Below, piece by piece: positions 23,404-32,376 of a stretch of 53,665 nt of DNA. Every line of letters begins with the position of its first letter. The stretch's first letter is position 1. Location: assembly GCA_947474995.1 (NCBI GenBank), contig CANJNJ010000013.1:1-53665 (forward strand), written 5' to 3'. The notes below the pieces were generated by a model, which saw only the letters and a list, made by a program, of their open reading frames with translations, ran no database searches and was not told where the DNA came from. The position numbers were made by a program, and so were the translations under genes. Origin of the DNA: Opitutaceae bacterium (GTDB lineage Bacteria > Verrucomicrobiota > Verrucomicrobiia > Opitutales > Opitutaceae).

Positions 23404-24420
23404 CTATTTCAGCTCGAGGATCTTGATGTTCCGGAACCAGCACTCGTCGTTGTGGTAGGTGAGCATGATGGGCCCGGTGATCTTTTCACCGAATCCCGGG
23501 AGATCCTTGAACTTGCTCTTCGCCAGACCGGCCACCACCGGCGGGCTCCCCAGCTCGTAGGTCAGGACCTTCTGGCCATTCAGCCAGTGTTCAACGTGCC
23601 GGCCGCGGACGACCACTTTGGAGGTATTCCACGTGCCGACCGGCCGCAGCGCGGTCCGCGTATCCGCCGGCAGTACATCGTAGAACCCGGCCGTGAACTG
23701 GGTTGGACTCAACGGCGTGCCGGGGTAACCCCAGTCGTCGATCATCTGGTACTCGTGGCCGGGCGCCGCCGGCCGATCTTCCGTCACGAAGTATTTGATT
23801 CCGTTGTTGGCGCCATTGGCCAGCCGCCACTCCCAGGTCAGTTCGAAGTCGCGGAATTTCGCCTCGGTGATGAGGTCGCCAGGGCCGGACGGTTTTTCGC
23901 GGCCCACGCGCGGCACCGTGTGCAGCAGGCCGTCCCGAATTTCCCAGGCGTGGGCGGGCAATCCCGTTTGGCGAAATCCACGCCAGCCGGTGAAGGTCGC
24001 GCCGTCGAAGAGCAGCTTCCAGCCGGCGGCCCTTTCAGCCTGGGTCAGCCAGTTGATCGGCTTCGAATCGGCGGCCCCCGCGGGACCGTTGGTGACCGGA
24101 GCCGCGATCCAGCGGGCGAGCCGCTGGTACTCGGCATTCAAATCATAGCGCAGCTCGTCGTAGCGGGTCTGATCGTAGTTCGCCTTCAATTCAAAGACGC
24201 GCTTTCGCAGAAAATCCACGACCTGCTTCGTGCCGCCGCGCACCTGAATGTCCGTGACGGAATTCAACACGGTGTCAAAGCGCGCGAGTTCCCGGTCGAT
24301 TTCCCGAAAATGTTTCTGCTGCTCTTCGGTCAGCGGCTTGGATTCCGCGGCGTCGGCGGGGATGAGGAGGAAGACGGCCAGCACGAAGGTGGCACGGAAA
24401 AACAAACGGTAGGTGAGCAT
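23404..24420 (-). CDS. Exported DUF1080 (3-keto-disaccharide hydrolase-like) protein with helical N-domain
   Basis: This protein of about 338 residues starts at ATG 24420, which places the signal (RLFFRATFVLAVFLLIPADA) at the N-terminus. The open frame to 24483 runs into a fold-back repeat and is probably not translated. After a helical domain (YDELRYDLNAEYQRLARW), shared with the protein at 19527-20198, comes a DUF1080 concanavalin-like domain: GWKLLFDGATFTGWRGF, AWEIRDGLLHTVP, DFELTWEWRLANGANNGIKY, WNTSKVVVRGRHVEHWLNGQ and CWFRNIKILELK. Some DUF1080 members hydrolyse 3-keto-glycosides made by sugar dehydrogenases, which would suit an oxidative periplasm. It lies downstream of DUF1552 copy 2 across a repeat-filled gap of 444 bp. 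Confidence 0.85.
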   Translation of the reverse strand: MLTYRLFFRATFVLAVFLLIPADAAESKPLTEEQQKHFREIDRELARFDTVLNSVTDIQVRGGTKQVVDFLRKRVFELKANYDQTRYDELRYDLNAEYQRLARWIAAPVTNGPAGAADSKPINWLTQAERAAGWKLLFDGATFTGWRGFRQTGLPAHAWEIRDGLLHTVPRVGREKPSGPGDLITEAKFRDFELTWEWRLANGANNGIKYFVTEDRPAAPGHEYQMIDDWGYPGTPLSPTQFTAGFYDVLPADTRTALRPVGTWNTSKVVVRGRHVEHWLNGQKVLTYELGSPPVVAGLAKSKFKDLPGFGEKITGPIMLTYHNDECWFRNIKILELK

Positions 24421-24461
24421 AATCACTAGAGCGTTTTTAAAAAAACCGTGGCCGGACCATT

Positions 24462-24679
24462 GACCGCTAATGGATTTCGCCAACGGCGAAATCTTGGTGG
24501 GGTAGCTTCGGCTAATCGCCTTCGCCTCAGGGCTTGGGGCCCGCTAATCGCGGACGGCAGAACCTGCACCATTCCTTGTCTTTCGGCGGCGATAAGCAGC
24601 CGCCCAAGCTCTACGCCGGAGCCGATGAGGCGGAGGCACTGGAACAAGATTTCGCCGTTGGCGAAATCCATCAGCGGTT
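24462..24679. repeat. Family H fold-back element, copy 1
   Basis: The arms 24462-24496 and 24645-24679 are 35 nt long with two mismatches; the inner 25 nt (GGATTTCGCCAACGGCGAAA...) pair perfectly and are themselves palindromic. Pairing continues imperfectly inward through GCCTTCGCCTCA / TGAGGCGGAGGC. The ends (ACCGCTAAT) resemble those of the larger element at 32056-32331. Confidence 0.8.
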
Positions 24680-24743
24680 CCCCGTCTGTTTTGTTGCCGG
24701 CTTCGAATCTATTTAATAGGCTAAGGTCAGAAGATTTGCATCC

Positions 24744-24818
24744 GGGTAGGGCCGCCGCCCGTCGGCGGGCCGTTTTCGAATGAACACTGCGGCATGGCGC
24801 AAGCGCCAGCCCTACACG
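24744..24818. repeat. Opposed REP-like pair I (GTAG heads)
   Basis: Plus strand: GTAGGGC with hairpin GCCCGTCGGCGGGC. Minus strand: GTAGGGCTGGCGCTTGCGCC with its own hairpin. The outer ends GTAGGGC/GCCCTAC pair. This is a BIME-like arrangement upstream of the DUF1080 gene. Confidence 0.65.
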
Positions 24819-24864
24819 TGCCGGTTTTCGATCTTTCATCTAAAATGGTGGGAACGCGCCACCC

Positions 24865-26208
24865 TCACGTCATCTCCAAACCCTTCATCGCCCCGGTCGA
24901 GGAACCGAACTTGTCCTCGTTGATTCCCATGCGCTGGAGCATCGAGACATAGAGATTGGACAGTGGATAATTTTTGTAGCGATCGAAGGCGATGACCTGG
25001 CCGTGGCGGAAGCCACCGCCCGCCAGGATGACCGGCAAATTCGTCGTTTCGTGGGTGTTCGAGTTGCCGAAATTCGAACCGTAGAGGAGCATCGACCGAT
25101 CGAGCAGCGTGTCCTCTCCTTCCCGGACCCCTTTGAAATCAGTGTAGAGCTTCGCGAGCAGCTTCATATGCGAGACCTCGATCGCCTTCAATTGCGCCAG
25201 CCGATCGGGCTCCGAACCGTGGTGCGAGAGGTTGTGATAGGCCTCCGTGATCGTGGTCCCCGGTATTTCGAGGACCGGGGATCCCGCGCTGTCCAGGAAG
25301 AGGGTGATCGCGCGCGTCGAGTCCGTCTCGAACGCGAGCTGGGCCAGCCGATACAGTACACTCAGTTTCCCCATGTATTCCGCCGGATTGGTGGGATCGA
25401 TCGGAACCGGGGCCTTGACCACCGGCTTCGGCTTGTACTCCCAACCGCGTGACGCCTGCATCTGTCGCTCAAGCGTTCGCACGCTGGTGAAATATTGATC
25501 GAGTCGTTCCCGATCCCGGCTGGACCCCTGGTTTTCGAAGCGTTTCGTCTGCTCTGCGACGGCGTCGAGCATGCTCCGTCCACTGTCGAGTCTTCGGACT
25601 TCCGCTTCGATCTGGGCGGGCGTGCCCTGTAGGAAGAGCTGCTTGAAGACATCCGCCGCTTTTTCCTGCGGTGGGATCGCGACGCCATTGCCCGTATAGG
25701 AGAGGCTGCGCGTCTCGCGGGTGTTCAAGCCCAGGGTAATCGAGGGAAAGCGCGTCAGGAGCCCAATTTTCTCCGCCATCAGTTGATCGAGCGAGATCGT
25801 GTTGCGAAACGCGCCACTGCCCGGATGCGGTGCCGCCGTCAGGAAACACATGTCCGATTTGTGCGCCCCGTCGACGTTCACGTGGTACACGCCGTTGAAA
25901 ACCGTGAAGTCGCGGCGATGCTCCTGCAGCAGTTGGAGGTATTCGGACGCGACATAGTCCTTGCCGCTCCCTTGGGGAGCATAATGACGCTCGAGCAGGC
26001 CGAGGTTGTTGCAGATGGCAAACATCCGGCGCGGCTTCGCTTCCGCGGCGCTTTCCGCGCCCGCCGCTCGCCCGAGGCGCGGCATCATGGCATCGAGCAG
26101 GGGCAACCCCAGCGCGATGCCCGCTCCGCGCAGGAAATGGCGTCGCGAGATCGGGCGGCGTGCCGCCAGGTACGGTCCAAGGCCCAGGGGAAAGCGTGAT
26201 TTGTTCAT
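24865..26208 (-). CDS. Tat-exported DUF1552 protein, copy 2
   Basis: This 447-residue paralogue of the protein at 17999-19339 has the same length and block order. The twin-arginine signal is SRRHFLRGAGIALGLPLLDA. Conserved blocks are KPRRMFAICNNLGLLERHY, RDFTVFNGVYHVNVDGAHK, CFLTAAPHPGSGAFRNTISL, SMLLYGSNFGNSNTHETTNL and PVILAGGGFRHGQVIAFDRY, ending SSTGAMKGLEMT. The gene follows DUF1592 copy 2 with a 122-bp spacer and so repeats the gene order of copy 1 on the other strand. Its substrate and reaction are unknown. Similarity between the copies is clear in protein but the flanking DNA differs, pointing to an old duplication or separate acquisition. Confidence 0.9.
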   Translation of the reverse strand: MNKSRFPLGLGPYLAARRPISRRHFLRGAGIALGLPLLDAMMPRLGRAAGAESAAEAKPRRMFAICNNLGLLERHYAPQGSGKDYVASEYLQLLQEHRRDFTVFNGVYHVNVDGAHKSDMCFLTAAPHPGSGAFRNTISLDQLMAEKIGLLTRFPSITLGLNTRETRSLSYTGNGVAIPPQEKAADVFKQLFLQGTPAQIEAEVRRLDSGRSMLDAVAEQTKRFENQGSSRDRERLDQYFTSVRTLERQMQASRGWEYKPKPVVKAPVPIDPTNPAEYMGKLSVLYRLAQLAFETDSTRAITLFLDSAGSPVLEIPGTTITEAYHNLSHHGSEPDRLAQLKAIEVSHMKLLAKLYTDFKGVREGEDTLLDRSMLLYGSNFGNSNTHETTNLPVILAGGGFRHGQVIAFDRYKNYPLSNLYVSMLQRMGINEDKFGSSTGAMKGLEMT

Positions 26209-26260
26209 GGCGGGTTCATTCCGAATTATAAATCGTTACCCAAAGACAGGCCTACCGGTT

Positions 26261-26296
26261 GGGCGGTGCGCTCCGCGCGCGGAGCGCCCGGTCCAC
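26261..26296 (-). repeat. REP-like hairpin with GTGG head
   Basis: The palindrome GCGCTCCGCGCGCGGAGCGC at 26268-26287 is preceded on the minus strand by GGTGGACCGG. The layout matches the GTGG-headed pairs at 42173 and 51325. It lies in the spacer between the DUF1592 and DUF1552 genes. Confidence 0.5.
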
Positions 26297-26330
26297 CTTT
26301 CATGCGTTATTGCATTAAAAGTCTCGTTAG

Positions 26331-29066
26331 TCACTTGTTCAGGAAAGTCTCACTCTGGATCACTTCGTGAATGATGCTCCGCACGCCAAAGCCGTGGGCT
26401 CGGGTTTTCCGGAGAATCTCCTCCACCGCCGGACGATCGCCGAACCGCACCGGCGCACCCGTGGCGTACGTGACCAGTTGCTGCACGAGGTTGCGGGCAA
26501 TAATGTCCTCGTCCGCCAGTAAGAGCGCCTTGAAATCGCGCACGTCGTCGAACGCTCGTCCATCCGCAAGTTGACCATCCGGCTCGACCGGCAGCGCGTA
26601 ATGGAACGCATACGGCCAGCCGTTCTTGCCCCACCCGGGCTCGGGAAACCGGTTGCTCGATAACGCCCGATAGCGCTGGCGCCAGCCGCCCAGGATGTCG
26701 AAGCTTTCGAGCGCGAGTCCGAGGGGATCGATCTTTCGATGGCAGACGGCGCAGCTTTCGTCGGCCCGATGCTTGTCGAGTTGCTGGCGGATGGTCACCG
26801 CGCCGCGGATATCCGGTTCGACCGCCGGCACGGCGGCGGGCGGCGGCGGAACTTCGAAACCCAGAATGTGCTCGAGTACCCATTTGCCGCGGATGACCGG
26901 CGAGGTGGTCGTGCCGTTGGCCGTCACCTTGAGAATACTCGCCTGGGTGAGGAAACCGCCGCGCTCGGTCCCGGCCGGGAGCGCCACCGGCCGCATCGCC
27001 ACCCCCTCGACTCCATGCAGCCCATAGTGAGAGGCCAGCCGCTCGTTCAGGAACGTGTAATCGGAATCAATGATGTTCCGGGCGGGCAGATTCCGCGCAA
27101 CGAGATCCGTGAAATACATCCGCGTTTCCGCCTGCGCGGCGTCGACCAGGGAGTCGTCGAGGTAATAATCGTTATACAGCTTTTCGTCGGGATTGGTCTC
27201 ATCCATTTTCCGCAGTTCCAGCCAGTAATCGAGAAACGCATCGACGAACCGGGCTGACTTTGGGCTCTGCAGCAGTCGCTCGGTTTCCTCGCGGAGCACC
27301 CCTGGCTGGTGCAACTCACCCCGCCGGGCGCGGTCGCGCAAGATCGGGTCGGGTTCCGAATTCCATAGGAAAAATGCCAGCCGCGTCGCCAGCCCGCAGT
27401 CGTCCAGTTTGCCCGGCGCCTCGTCGAGGTACACGAATTCGGGGGACGCGAGGATGGCCGTGTAGGTCGCGAGCATCGAGTCGGCGAAACTAAACTTCAT
27501 GTCAGCGAAATGCGTGTGGAAGAGTTTCAGGAAAATCTGCGTGTCGGAATCGTGCACCGGCCGCCGATAGGCCCGCTGCAGGAACGAGCGAATCAGCCGC
27601 TCGGCATCGGCCGCCGGAGCCGCCGAGGTGACGTCAAACCGGACCTCCGCCGCGGCACCCCGTCCCCGCCCCCGCCCGCGTGCCGGTCCGTCCGTGGCCG
27701 CCGCGGTTGCGGCCACCGCCTGCCGCTGGAGGGGCAGATCTCCGAACATCAGCCGGTAGCCAGCGCCCGTTTTCTCGTCGTACAGCGGGCCCTCGACCTC
27801 CATCCACCGGAAGGCCACCCCGGGCATCCCGTCGCGTTGCGCGAGCGGACTCGTGTGCATCCAGGCGTTGGGCGCCGGTGACGGCCGGGGCCGGATGAAT
27901 CGCGTCGCATCGGTGATGGTCCACTCGCCGGCGTTTAGCCAGACGTTGCCCAAGTCGTGCACCGCCGCATGGGGCGTAAGATCGAAGGCCCCGAGGCGTC
28001 GCGCCACGCCACCGCCCGAGTAGATGATCACCGGTTCGGAGCGGCGGCCCGGCGAGAGGTCGTCGAAATTTGGCACGTACCACCAGGCGGGCTCGGGATG
28101 CCCGCGCGGATTGGTCGGCGTGGCGTCGTGAAAGTTCATTTTGTAGCCGCCGGGTCCCGCCCAAACGGTGTAGCCGCTGAATCGCATCCGGTAGCGTCCC
28201 GTCACCGGCGCGGTGAAATTGCGCCAGTGGGTGAGGTAGCCGATGACGTAGTTGCTCGAGACCCAGCCGACGGCCTCCAACTCGCGGGTCTTGGAATCCG
28301 AATCACCGACGGTGATCGGCGCCCGCCCCGCCCGCACTTCCGGCTGGGCTGAGTTTCCCAGTAGCGGGAACCAGGCGCGGTCGGGGGTACCCGAACCGAG
28401 ACGAAAGCCCACGGTGAATTGCGTGAGGCTGCTTTCATCGCGCGCGTAGTAGCGCACGGTCTTCGTTTCCGGCCGGAGCAGCCAGGCCTTGGTAACCTCG
28501 CGGAGCGCGTAGTCGGCCACACTCATGTATCGCGCCATGTGGACGTGCGAAACATCGAGTGCGTCACCGATTTTGTTGAAGCCATTCGCGACTCCGTCCT
28601 CGGGCAACCGATCCTTCAGTTGCAGCCACGGCGCGTCCAGCAGATCGCGCAGGGCATTCTCGTATTCGTAACGATTGAGCCGGCGCCGCGTCGCGCGGCC
28701 ATCGCGCTGCGTGACCGCGTGGTCAACCGCCGTCAGCCGCGCGGCGATGCCGGCGACAAACGCTTGCTGCTCCGCCGCCACGGGGCGCTTCTTCTCCCTC
28801 GGCGGCATTTCGCCCGTACGCACCCGATCGTGGATCTTCACCCAGGTCGAAAAATTCGCCGCGTCGTCCGGTGTGAAAGCCAGCGACGTGAGATCGAGGC
28901 CGCCTTCGCGATCCACGTCGTTGTGGCAGCTCGAGCAATAGCGATCCGAGAAGGTGAATGGATCCGATTCCGCGGCTCGCGCGCGAATTCCGGTCGTGAG
29001 CAAAATCAAGCTCACCGCCAGGGTTGCAACGCGGACACAGCCATTCTCTTGAAGCCTCGGGGTCAT
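26331..29066 (-). CDS. DUF1592/DUF1588/DUF1587/DUF1595/DUF1585 c-type cytochrome protein, copy 2
   Basis: This 911-residue paralogue of the protein at 14935-17802 has a signal peptide (VRVATLAVSLILLTTGIRARA). The first heme site is CSSCH (44-48) in DRYCSSCHNDVDREGGLDL. Then come RLNRYEFENALRDLLD-type DUF1587, an RG-rich linker (GPARGRGRGRGAAAE), the DUF1595 segment LQRAYRRPVHDSDTQIF, DUF1592 ATRLAFFLWNSEPD, DUF1588 with GTTTSPVIRGKWVLEHILGF, and the second heme site CAVCH. DUF1585 ends IQSETFLNK, as in copy 1 (IQSDQFLNK). It leads a minus-strand unit with DUF1552 copy 2 and is divergent from a PQQ alcohol dehydrogenase. Both copies keep Arg/Gly-rich linkers at the same place. Confidence 0.9.
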   Translation of the reverse strand: MTPRLQENGCVRVATLAVSLILLTTGIRARAAESDPFTFSDRYCSSCHNDVDREGGLDLTSLAFTPDDAANFSTWVKIHDRVRTGEMPPREKKRPVAAEQQAFVAGIAARLTAVDHAVTQRDGRATRRRLNRYEYENALRDLLDAPWLQLKDRLPEDGVANGFNKIGDALDVSHVHMARYMSVADYALREVTKAWLLRPETKTVRYYARDESSLTQFTVGFRLGSGTPDRAWFPLLGNSAQPEVRAGRAPITVGDSDSKTRELEAVGWVSSNYVIGYLTHWRNFTAPVTGRYRMRFSGYTVWAGPGGYKMNFHDATPTNPRGHPEPAWWYVPNFDDLSPGRRSEPVIIYSGGGVARRLGAFDLTPHAAVHDLGNVWLNAGEWTITDATRFIRPRPSPAPNAWMHTSPLAQRDGMPGVAFRWMEVEGPLYDEKTGAGYRLMFGDLPLQRQAVAATAAATDGPARGRGRGRGAAAEVRFDVTSAAPAADAERLIRSFLQRAYRRPVHDSDTQIFLKLFHTHFADMKFSFADSMLATYTAILASPEFVYLDEAPGKLDDCGLATRLAFFLWNSEPDPILRDRARRGELHQPGVLREETERLLQSPKSARFVDAFLDYWLELRKMDETNPDEKLYNDYYLDDSLVDAAQAETRMYFTDLVARNLPARNIIDSDYTFLNERLASHYGLHGVEGVAMRPVALPAGTERGGFLTQASILKVTANGTTTSPVIRGKWVLEHILGFEVPPPPAAVPAVEPDIRGAVTIRQQLDKHRADESCAVCHRKIDPLGLALESFDILGGWRQRYRALSSNRFPEPGWGKNGWPYAFHYALPVEPDGQLADGRAFDDVRDFKALLLADEDIIARNLVQQLVTYATGAPVRFGDRPAVEEILRKTRAHGFGVRSIIHEVIQSETFLNK

Positions 29067-29139
29067 TTCTCGCGGGGTTGGGGTAACAAAATTCTGCAGG
29101 CGATCGAGCGATGGTCAACCCCAGGCATTCCAGTCACGG

Positions 29140-29226
29140 CGGGTTTAGGAGGAAGTCATAAAGTGTTAGGTGGAAGAAACCGTGCCGTCCCATCATCGGT
29201 CTTCGGGTCGGCTTACCCCTTAGGCT
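29140..29226. repeat. Family G inverted repeat, copy 2
   Basis: GGGTTTAGGAGGAAG..AAAGTGTTAGG pairs with GGCTTACCCCTTAGGC. The core CATCATCGGTCTTCGGGTCG matches copies 1 and 3. It fills the divergent promoter region between DUF1592 copy 2 and the PQQ dehydrogenase. Confidence 0.65.
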
Positions 29227-29336
29227 TGCGCCGCGCTTTTTTTGTCTGTCGAGTTTCGCCGTCACGAACCCGCCGGTCCCAAAGCACCGGCATTCCCGCC
29301 GGATTCCCCTCCGGACCGCAGTTCCCCGTTTACCCC

Positions 29337-31001
29337 ATGTGCTCCCCTTTGCTTCCTCCTCCGCGTAGTGCATCGACCCAGCGGTCGTCCAACGGGTTCC
29401 GCCCGGCCGCGCTCGGCCTCCTGCTTTTCGGGGCCGCGACGGCGACCTTGGCCCAGACCAAAATCAAGGTCGATTACGAGCGCATTCTCCAAGCCAGGAA
29501 CGAGCCGGGCAATTGGCTCACGTTTGGCGGGGATTATTCATCGCAGCGGCATTCGCTGCTCACGCAAATCACGCCCGCCAACGTGGCGAACCTGCGGCCG
29601 GCCTGGGTTTACCAGCAGGCGGACACCAGCAAATGGGAAGTCACGCCGATCGTCGTGGACGGCGTCATGTATATCAGCGAGCGGCCGAATGTCGTCACCG
29701 CGCTCGACGCCAAGACCGGCCGACCCCTGTGGAATTACCGCCGGCCGGCGATTCCCGCCGACGCCCCGGTTTGCTGCGGCACGAACAATCGCGGCGTCAC
29801 CGTGCTGGGCGATGCTGTTTACTTCAACACGTTCGACGCCCATCTGGTCTGCATCGACGCCAACACGGGATTGGAACGCTGGGACAAGGTCGTCATCGAT
29901 TACAAGCTGGGCTATTCGACCACCGGCGCTCCGCTCGCCTTGAAGGACAAAATCATCGTGGGCATCGCCGGCGGCGAATTCGGCATCCGCGGTTTCCTCG
30001 ACGCCTATGATGCCAAGACGGGGGAGCGGGCCTGGCGGTTCTATACCATTCCCGCCCAGGGCGAACCCGGCAACGAAACCTGGGGCGGCGGCGACAGTTG
30101 GAAAACCGGCAGCGCCGCCACGTGGGTGACCGGGTCATTCGATCCCGCGTTGAACACGATCTACTGGGGCACCGGCAATCCGGGACCGTCCTACAACGGT
30201 GATGACCGGCCGGGCGATAATCTTTACGCCAACTCCGTCGTCGCGCTCGATGCCGACACCGGCAAGTTGAAGTGGCATTTTCAATTCACGCCGCACGACC
30301 TGCACGACTGGGATTCGTGCCAGGTCCCGGTGCTGTTCGAAGGCACGGTCAACGGCAAGCCGCGCAAGATGCTCTCGTTCACGAACCGCAACGGATTCTA
30401 TTTCGCGCTCGATCGTACCAGCGGCGAATTCATCTCCGGCGGCGCCTTCGTGAAACAAACCTGGGCCAAGGGACTCGACGATCGCGGCCGTCCGATTGTG
30501 CTGCCGGGAACAACGCCCACGCCCGAGGGGGTGTTGGTGTATCCGGGTCTCGGCGGGGGCGCGAACTGGGCGGCGCCCGCGTACAATCCGCTGACCGGTT
30601 TCATCTACGTCAACACCGCGGAGAATTTTGGGCAGACCTACTTCAAGCAGGTGCGGCCCTACGAGGTGGGCGGCCACTTCGAAAACGGCGGCGGCCGCAA
30701 TGTGCTGGGCGAAGAACCGTACGGCGCCCTCAAGGCGATCGAGGCGGCCACCGGCAAAATCGTCTGGGAGCACAAAATGCAGAACCGCTCCGGCGCCAAC
30801 GTGCTTTCGACGGTCACCGGACTGGTGTTCAGCGGCACCGCGGAGGGGGAATTCTACGCCCTCGACGCGAAGACTGGCCAGGAACTCTGGACCTTCGCCG
30901 GCGGCAGCCGAATCGGCGGCGGCGCGATCAGTTTCCTCGTCGATGGCAAGCAGCGGATCGCGGTGCCGATCGGCGCCGCGTTGTTTGTCTTTGGGCTGTA
31001 A
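29337..31001 (+). CDS. PQQ-dependent alcohol dehydrogenase (methanol/ethanol type)
   Basis: This 554-residue periplasmic quinoprotein has an eight-bladed propeller. ATG 29337 is chosen because it precedes a signal peptide (AALGLLLFGAATATLAQ); the open frame further upstream is antisense to another gene. The start NWLTFGGDYSSQRHSLLTQI is typical. Vicinal cysteines C146-C147 (PVCCGTNNRG) would form the disulfide ring over PQQ. FTPHDLHDWDSCQVP (about 318-331) contains the catalytic Asp region. TWGGGDSWKTGSAATWVTGS and GNPGPSYNGDDRPGDNLYAN are family blocks. It probably oxidises primary alcohols or aldehydes and passes electrons to the diheme cytochrome encoded 27 bp downstream. The metal (Ca or lanthanide) cannot be assigned with confidence. 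Confidence 0.92.
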   Translation: MCSPLLPPPRSASTQRSSNGFRPAALGLLLFGAATATLAQTKIKVDYERILQARNEPGNWLTFGGDYSSQRHSLLTQITPANVANLRPAWVYQQADTSKWEVTPIVVDGVMYISERPNVVTALDAKTGRPLWNYRRPAIPADAPVCCGTNNRGVTVLGDAVYFNTFDAHLVCIDANTGLERWDKVVIDYKLGYSTTGAPLALKDKIIVGIAGGEFGIRGFLDAYDAKTGERAWRFYTIPAQGEPGNETWGGGDSWKTGSAATWVTGSFDPALNTIYWGTGNPGPSYNGDDRPGDNLYANSVVALDADTGKLKWHFQFTPHDLHDWDSCQVPVLFEGTVNGKPRKMLSFTNRNGFYFALDRTSGEFISGGAFVKQTWAKGLDDRGRPIVLPGTTPTPEGVLVYPGLGGGANWAAPAYNPLTGFIYVNTAENFGQTYFKQVRPYEVGGHFENGGGRNVLGEEPYGALKAIEAATGKIVWEHKMQNRSGANVLSTVTGLVFSGTAEGEFYALDAKTGQELWTFAGGSRIGGGAISFLVDGKQRIAVPIGAALFVFGL

Positions 31002-31028
31002 TCTTCGTCCTCCATTTTCCCCTACCCC

Positions 31029-31991
31029 GTGAACTCCTCGATTTTTCCCCGACTGTTCTTCGTCCTGATCGGCCTGGCGGTGCTCGCGCTGCGAGCGCAA
31101 GACCATGCCGATCCCGAAAAAACCGCGCCCGCTCCGCGCCAGACGAAAGGCGGCGGCCGGGCGAACGCGGGCGCCGAGGGCGGGGTCCAGGAACGATCCA
31201 AACAAGCGGCCGTCACGGCCGCCGACCTGGCCGTGGATATCGAAAAAATCATCGCCAACCCGGCCGAACTGGCGAAAGGCCAGAAGATATTCGAATTGCA
31301 GTGCGGGACGTGCCACGGCCCCAAAGGCGAAGGCTCGCGGGGGCCCACGCTCGCCCAGCCCAAGTTGCCGCGGGCGACCGACAATCCGAGCCTGCTTCGG
31401 ATCATTCAGGGTGGCATCCCCGGTACGGAAATGCCGAACGCGCGGTTGCGACCGGGCGAGGCGCCGTATGTCGCCGCCTACGTGCGCGCCCTCGGGCGGA
31501 TGCCGATCGAGAAAGCACCGGGAGACGCGGCCAAAGGCGCCGTACTTTTCCAGACCAAGGGCGCGTGCCTGACATGTCACACGCTCAACGGACAGGGCCC
31601 CGCCATCGGTCCCGATCTGAGCGACATCGGCCTGCGGCGCGGCATGGCCTTCATGCGCCGGAGCCTCCTCGAACCGCAAGCGGAAGTACCGCAGTCCTTC
31701 CTGCCCTTCCGCGCCGAGATCAGCCTGCCGCTGAATTTCATGTTCGTCCGGGTCAAGACGAAGGAGGGCAAGGCAGTCTCCGGGATCCGGATCAACGAGA
31801 ACACCTACTCGATCCAGTTGCGCGACCTCACGGGCGCGATGCACTCCTTGCAAAAATCGGAACTGGCCGAGTTGCACAAGGACCAGGGCGTGTCCCCGAT
31901 GCCGGCCTTCGGCGGGGTTTTCACGTCGGCGGAACTGGACGACGTGGTCGCGTATCTGGTTTCGCTGCGGGGAGAGAATAAGACGTTATAG
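31029..31991 (+). CDS. Diheme cytochrome c, electron acceptor partner of the PQQ dehydrogenase
   Basis: This 320-residue exported protein has a signal peptide (LFFVLIGLAVLALRAQ) and two heme sites, CGTCH (in FELQCGTCHGPKGEGSRGP) and CLTCH (in GACLTCHTLNGQGPAIGPDL). Met ligand candidates lie in GTEMPNARL and PMPAFGGVF. The second heme domain resembles the PVC-type 'putative heme-binding' domain with a C-terminal beta-rich insert (VKTKEGKAVSGIRINENTYS, LRDLTGAMHSL). It starts 27 bp after the PQQ dehydrogenase and is surely co-transcribed, so it is the likely electron acceptor. A large fold-back repeat follows. Confidence 0.9.
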   Translation: MNSSIFPRLFFVLIGLAVLALRAQDHADPEKTAPAPRQTKGGGRANAGAEGGVQERSKQAAVTAADLAVDIEKIIANPAELAKGQKIFELQCGTCHGPKGEGSRGPTLAQPKLPRATDNPSLLRIIQGGIPGTEMPNARLRPGEAPYVAAYVRALGRMPIEKAPGDAAKGAVLFQTKGACLTCHTLNGQGPAIGPDLSDIGLRRGMAFMRRSLLEPQAEVPQSFLPFRAEISLPLNFMFVRVKTKEGKAVSGIRINENTYSIQLRDLTGAMHSLQKSELAELHKDQGVSPMPAFGGVFTSAELDDVVAYLVSLRGENKTL

Positions 31992-32055
31992 GCGAACCAA
32001 CCGCAGGCAAATTCATGAGTCCACCCTATCAGCAAACTCCCCTCCCCGAGACGGA

Positions 32056-32331
32056 GTTTAACCGCTAATCCACGCTAATGTTTCGCCTGCGCAATGGCTG
32101 CGGCGATGAGCGCTCACCGCGAATCGCGGCTCGCTGAGGGCGCCCCGGCGCGATGCGCCGTCACCGCTGCGAAGCGCAGCGGCCCGAGCGGGTTGACAGG
32201 AAATGTCGGCGCACAACGCCATGCGGGCTGCTCGGCAGCCGGGCGAGCCGCCCGCTTGCGGCGTTTCGCCGCAAGCGCTCATCGCGGGCCATTGGTCCGC
32301 GAAATATCAGCGAAGATTAGCGGTTAAAAAC
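32056..32331. repeat. Family H fold-back element, copy 2 (276 nt)
   Basis: The ends pair over about 45 nt with mismatches (GTTTAACCGCTAATCCACGC against a right end reading GATTAGCGGTTAAAAAC). Pairing continues inward through CAATGGC and GCGATGAGCGC / GCGCTCATCGC. GC-rich sub-hairpins such as CGCTGCGAAGCGCAGCG and GCTTGCGGCGTTTCGCCGCAAGC lie inside. It fills the convergent gap between the cytochrome and propeller paralogue 3. Confidence 0.8.
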
Positions 32332-32376
32332 TGCCCTGGGGTTTGAACCGCGCCGAAACTCGTCCACGGCATGTTT

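Noticed and set aside
28419-29336. 5' extension of the PQQ dehydrogenase frame by about 300 codons
   Set aside because: It runs antisense through the DUF1592 gene and a family G repeat; the signal peptide after ATG 29337 marks the real start.
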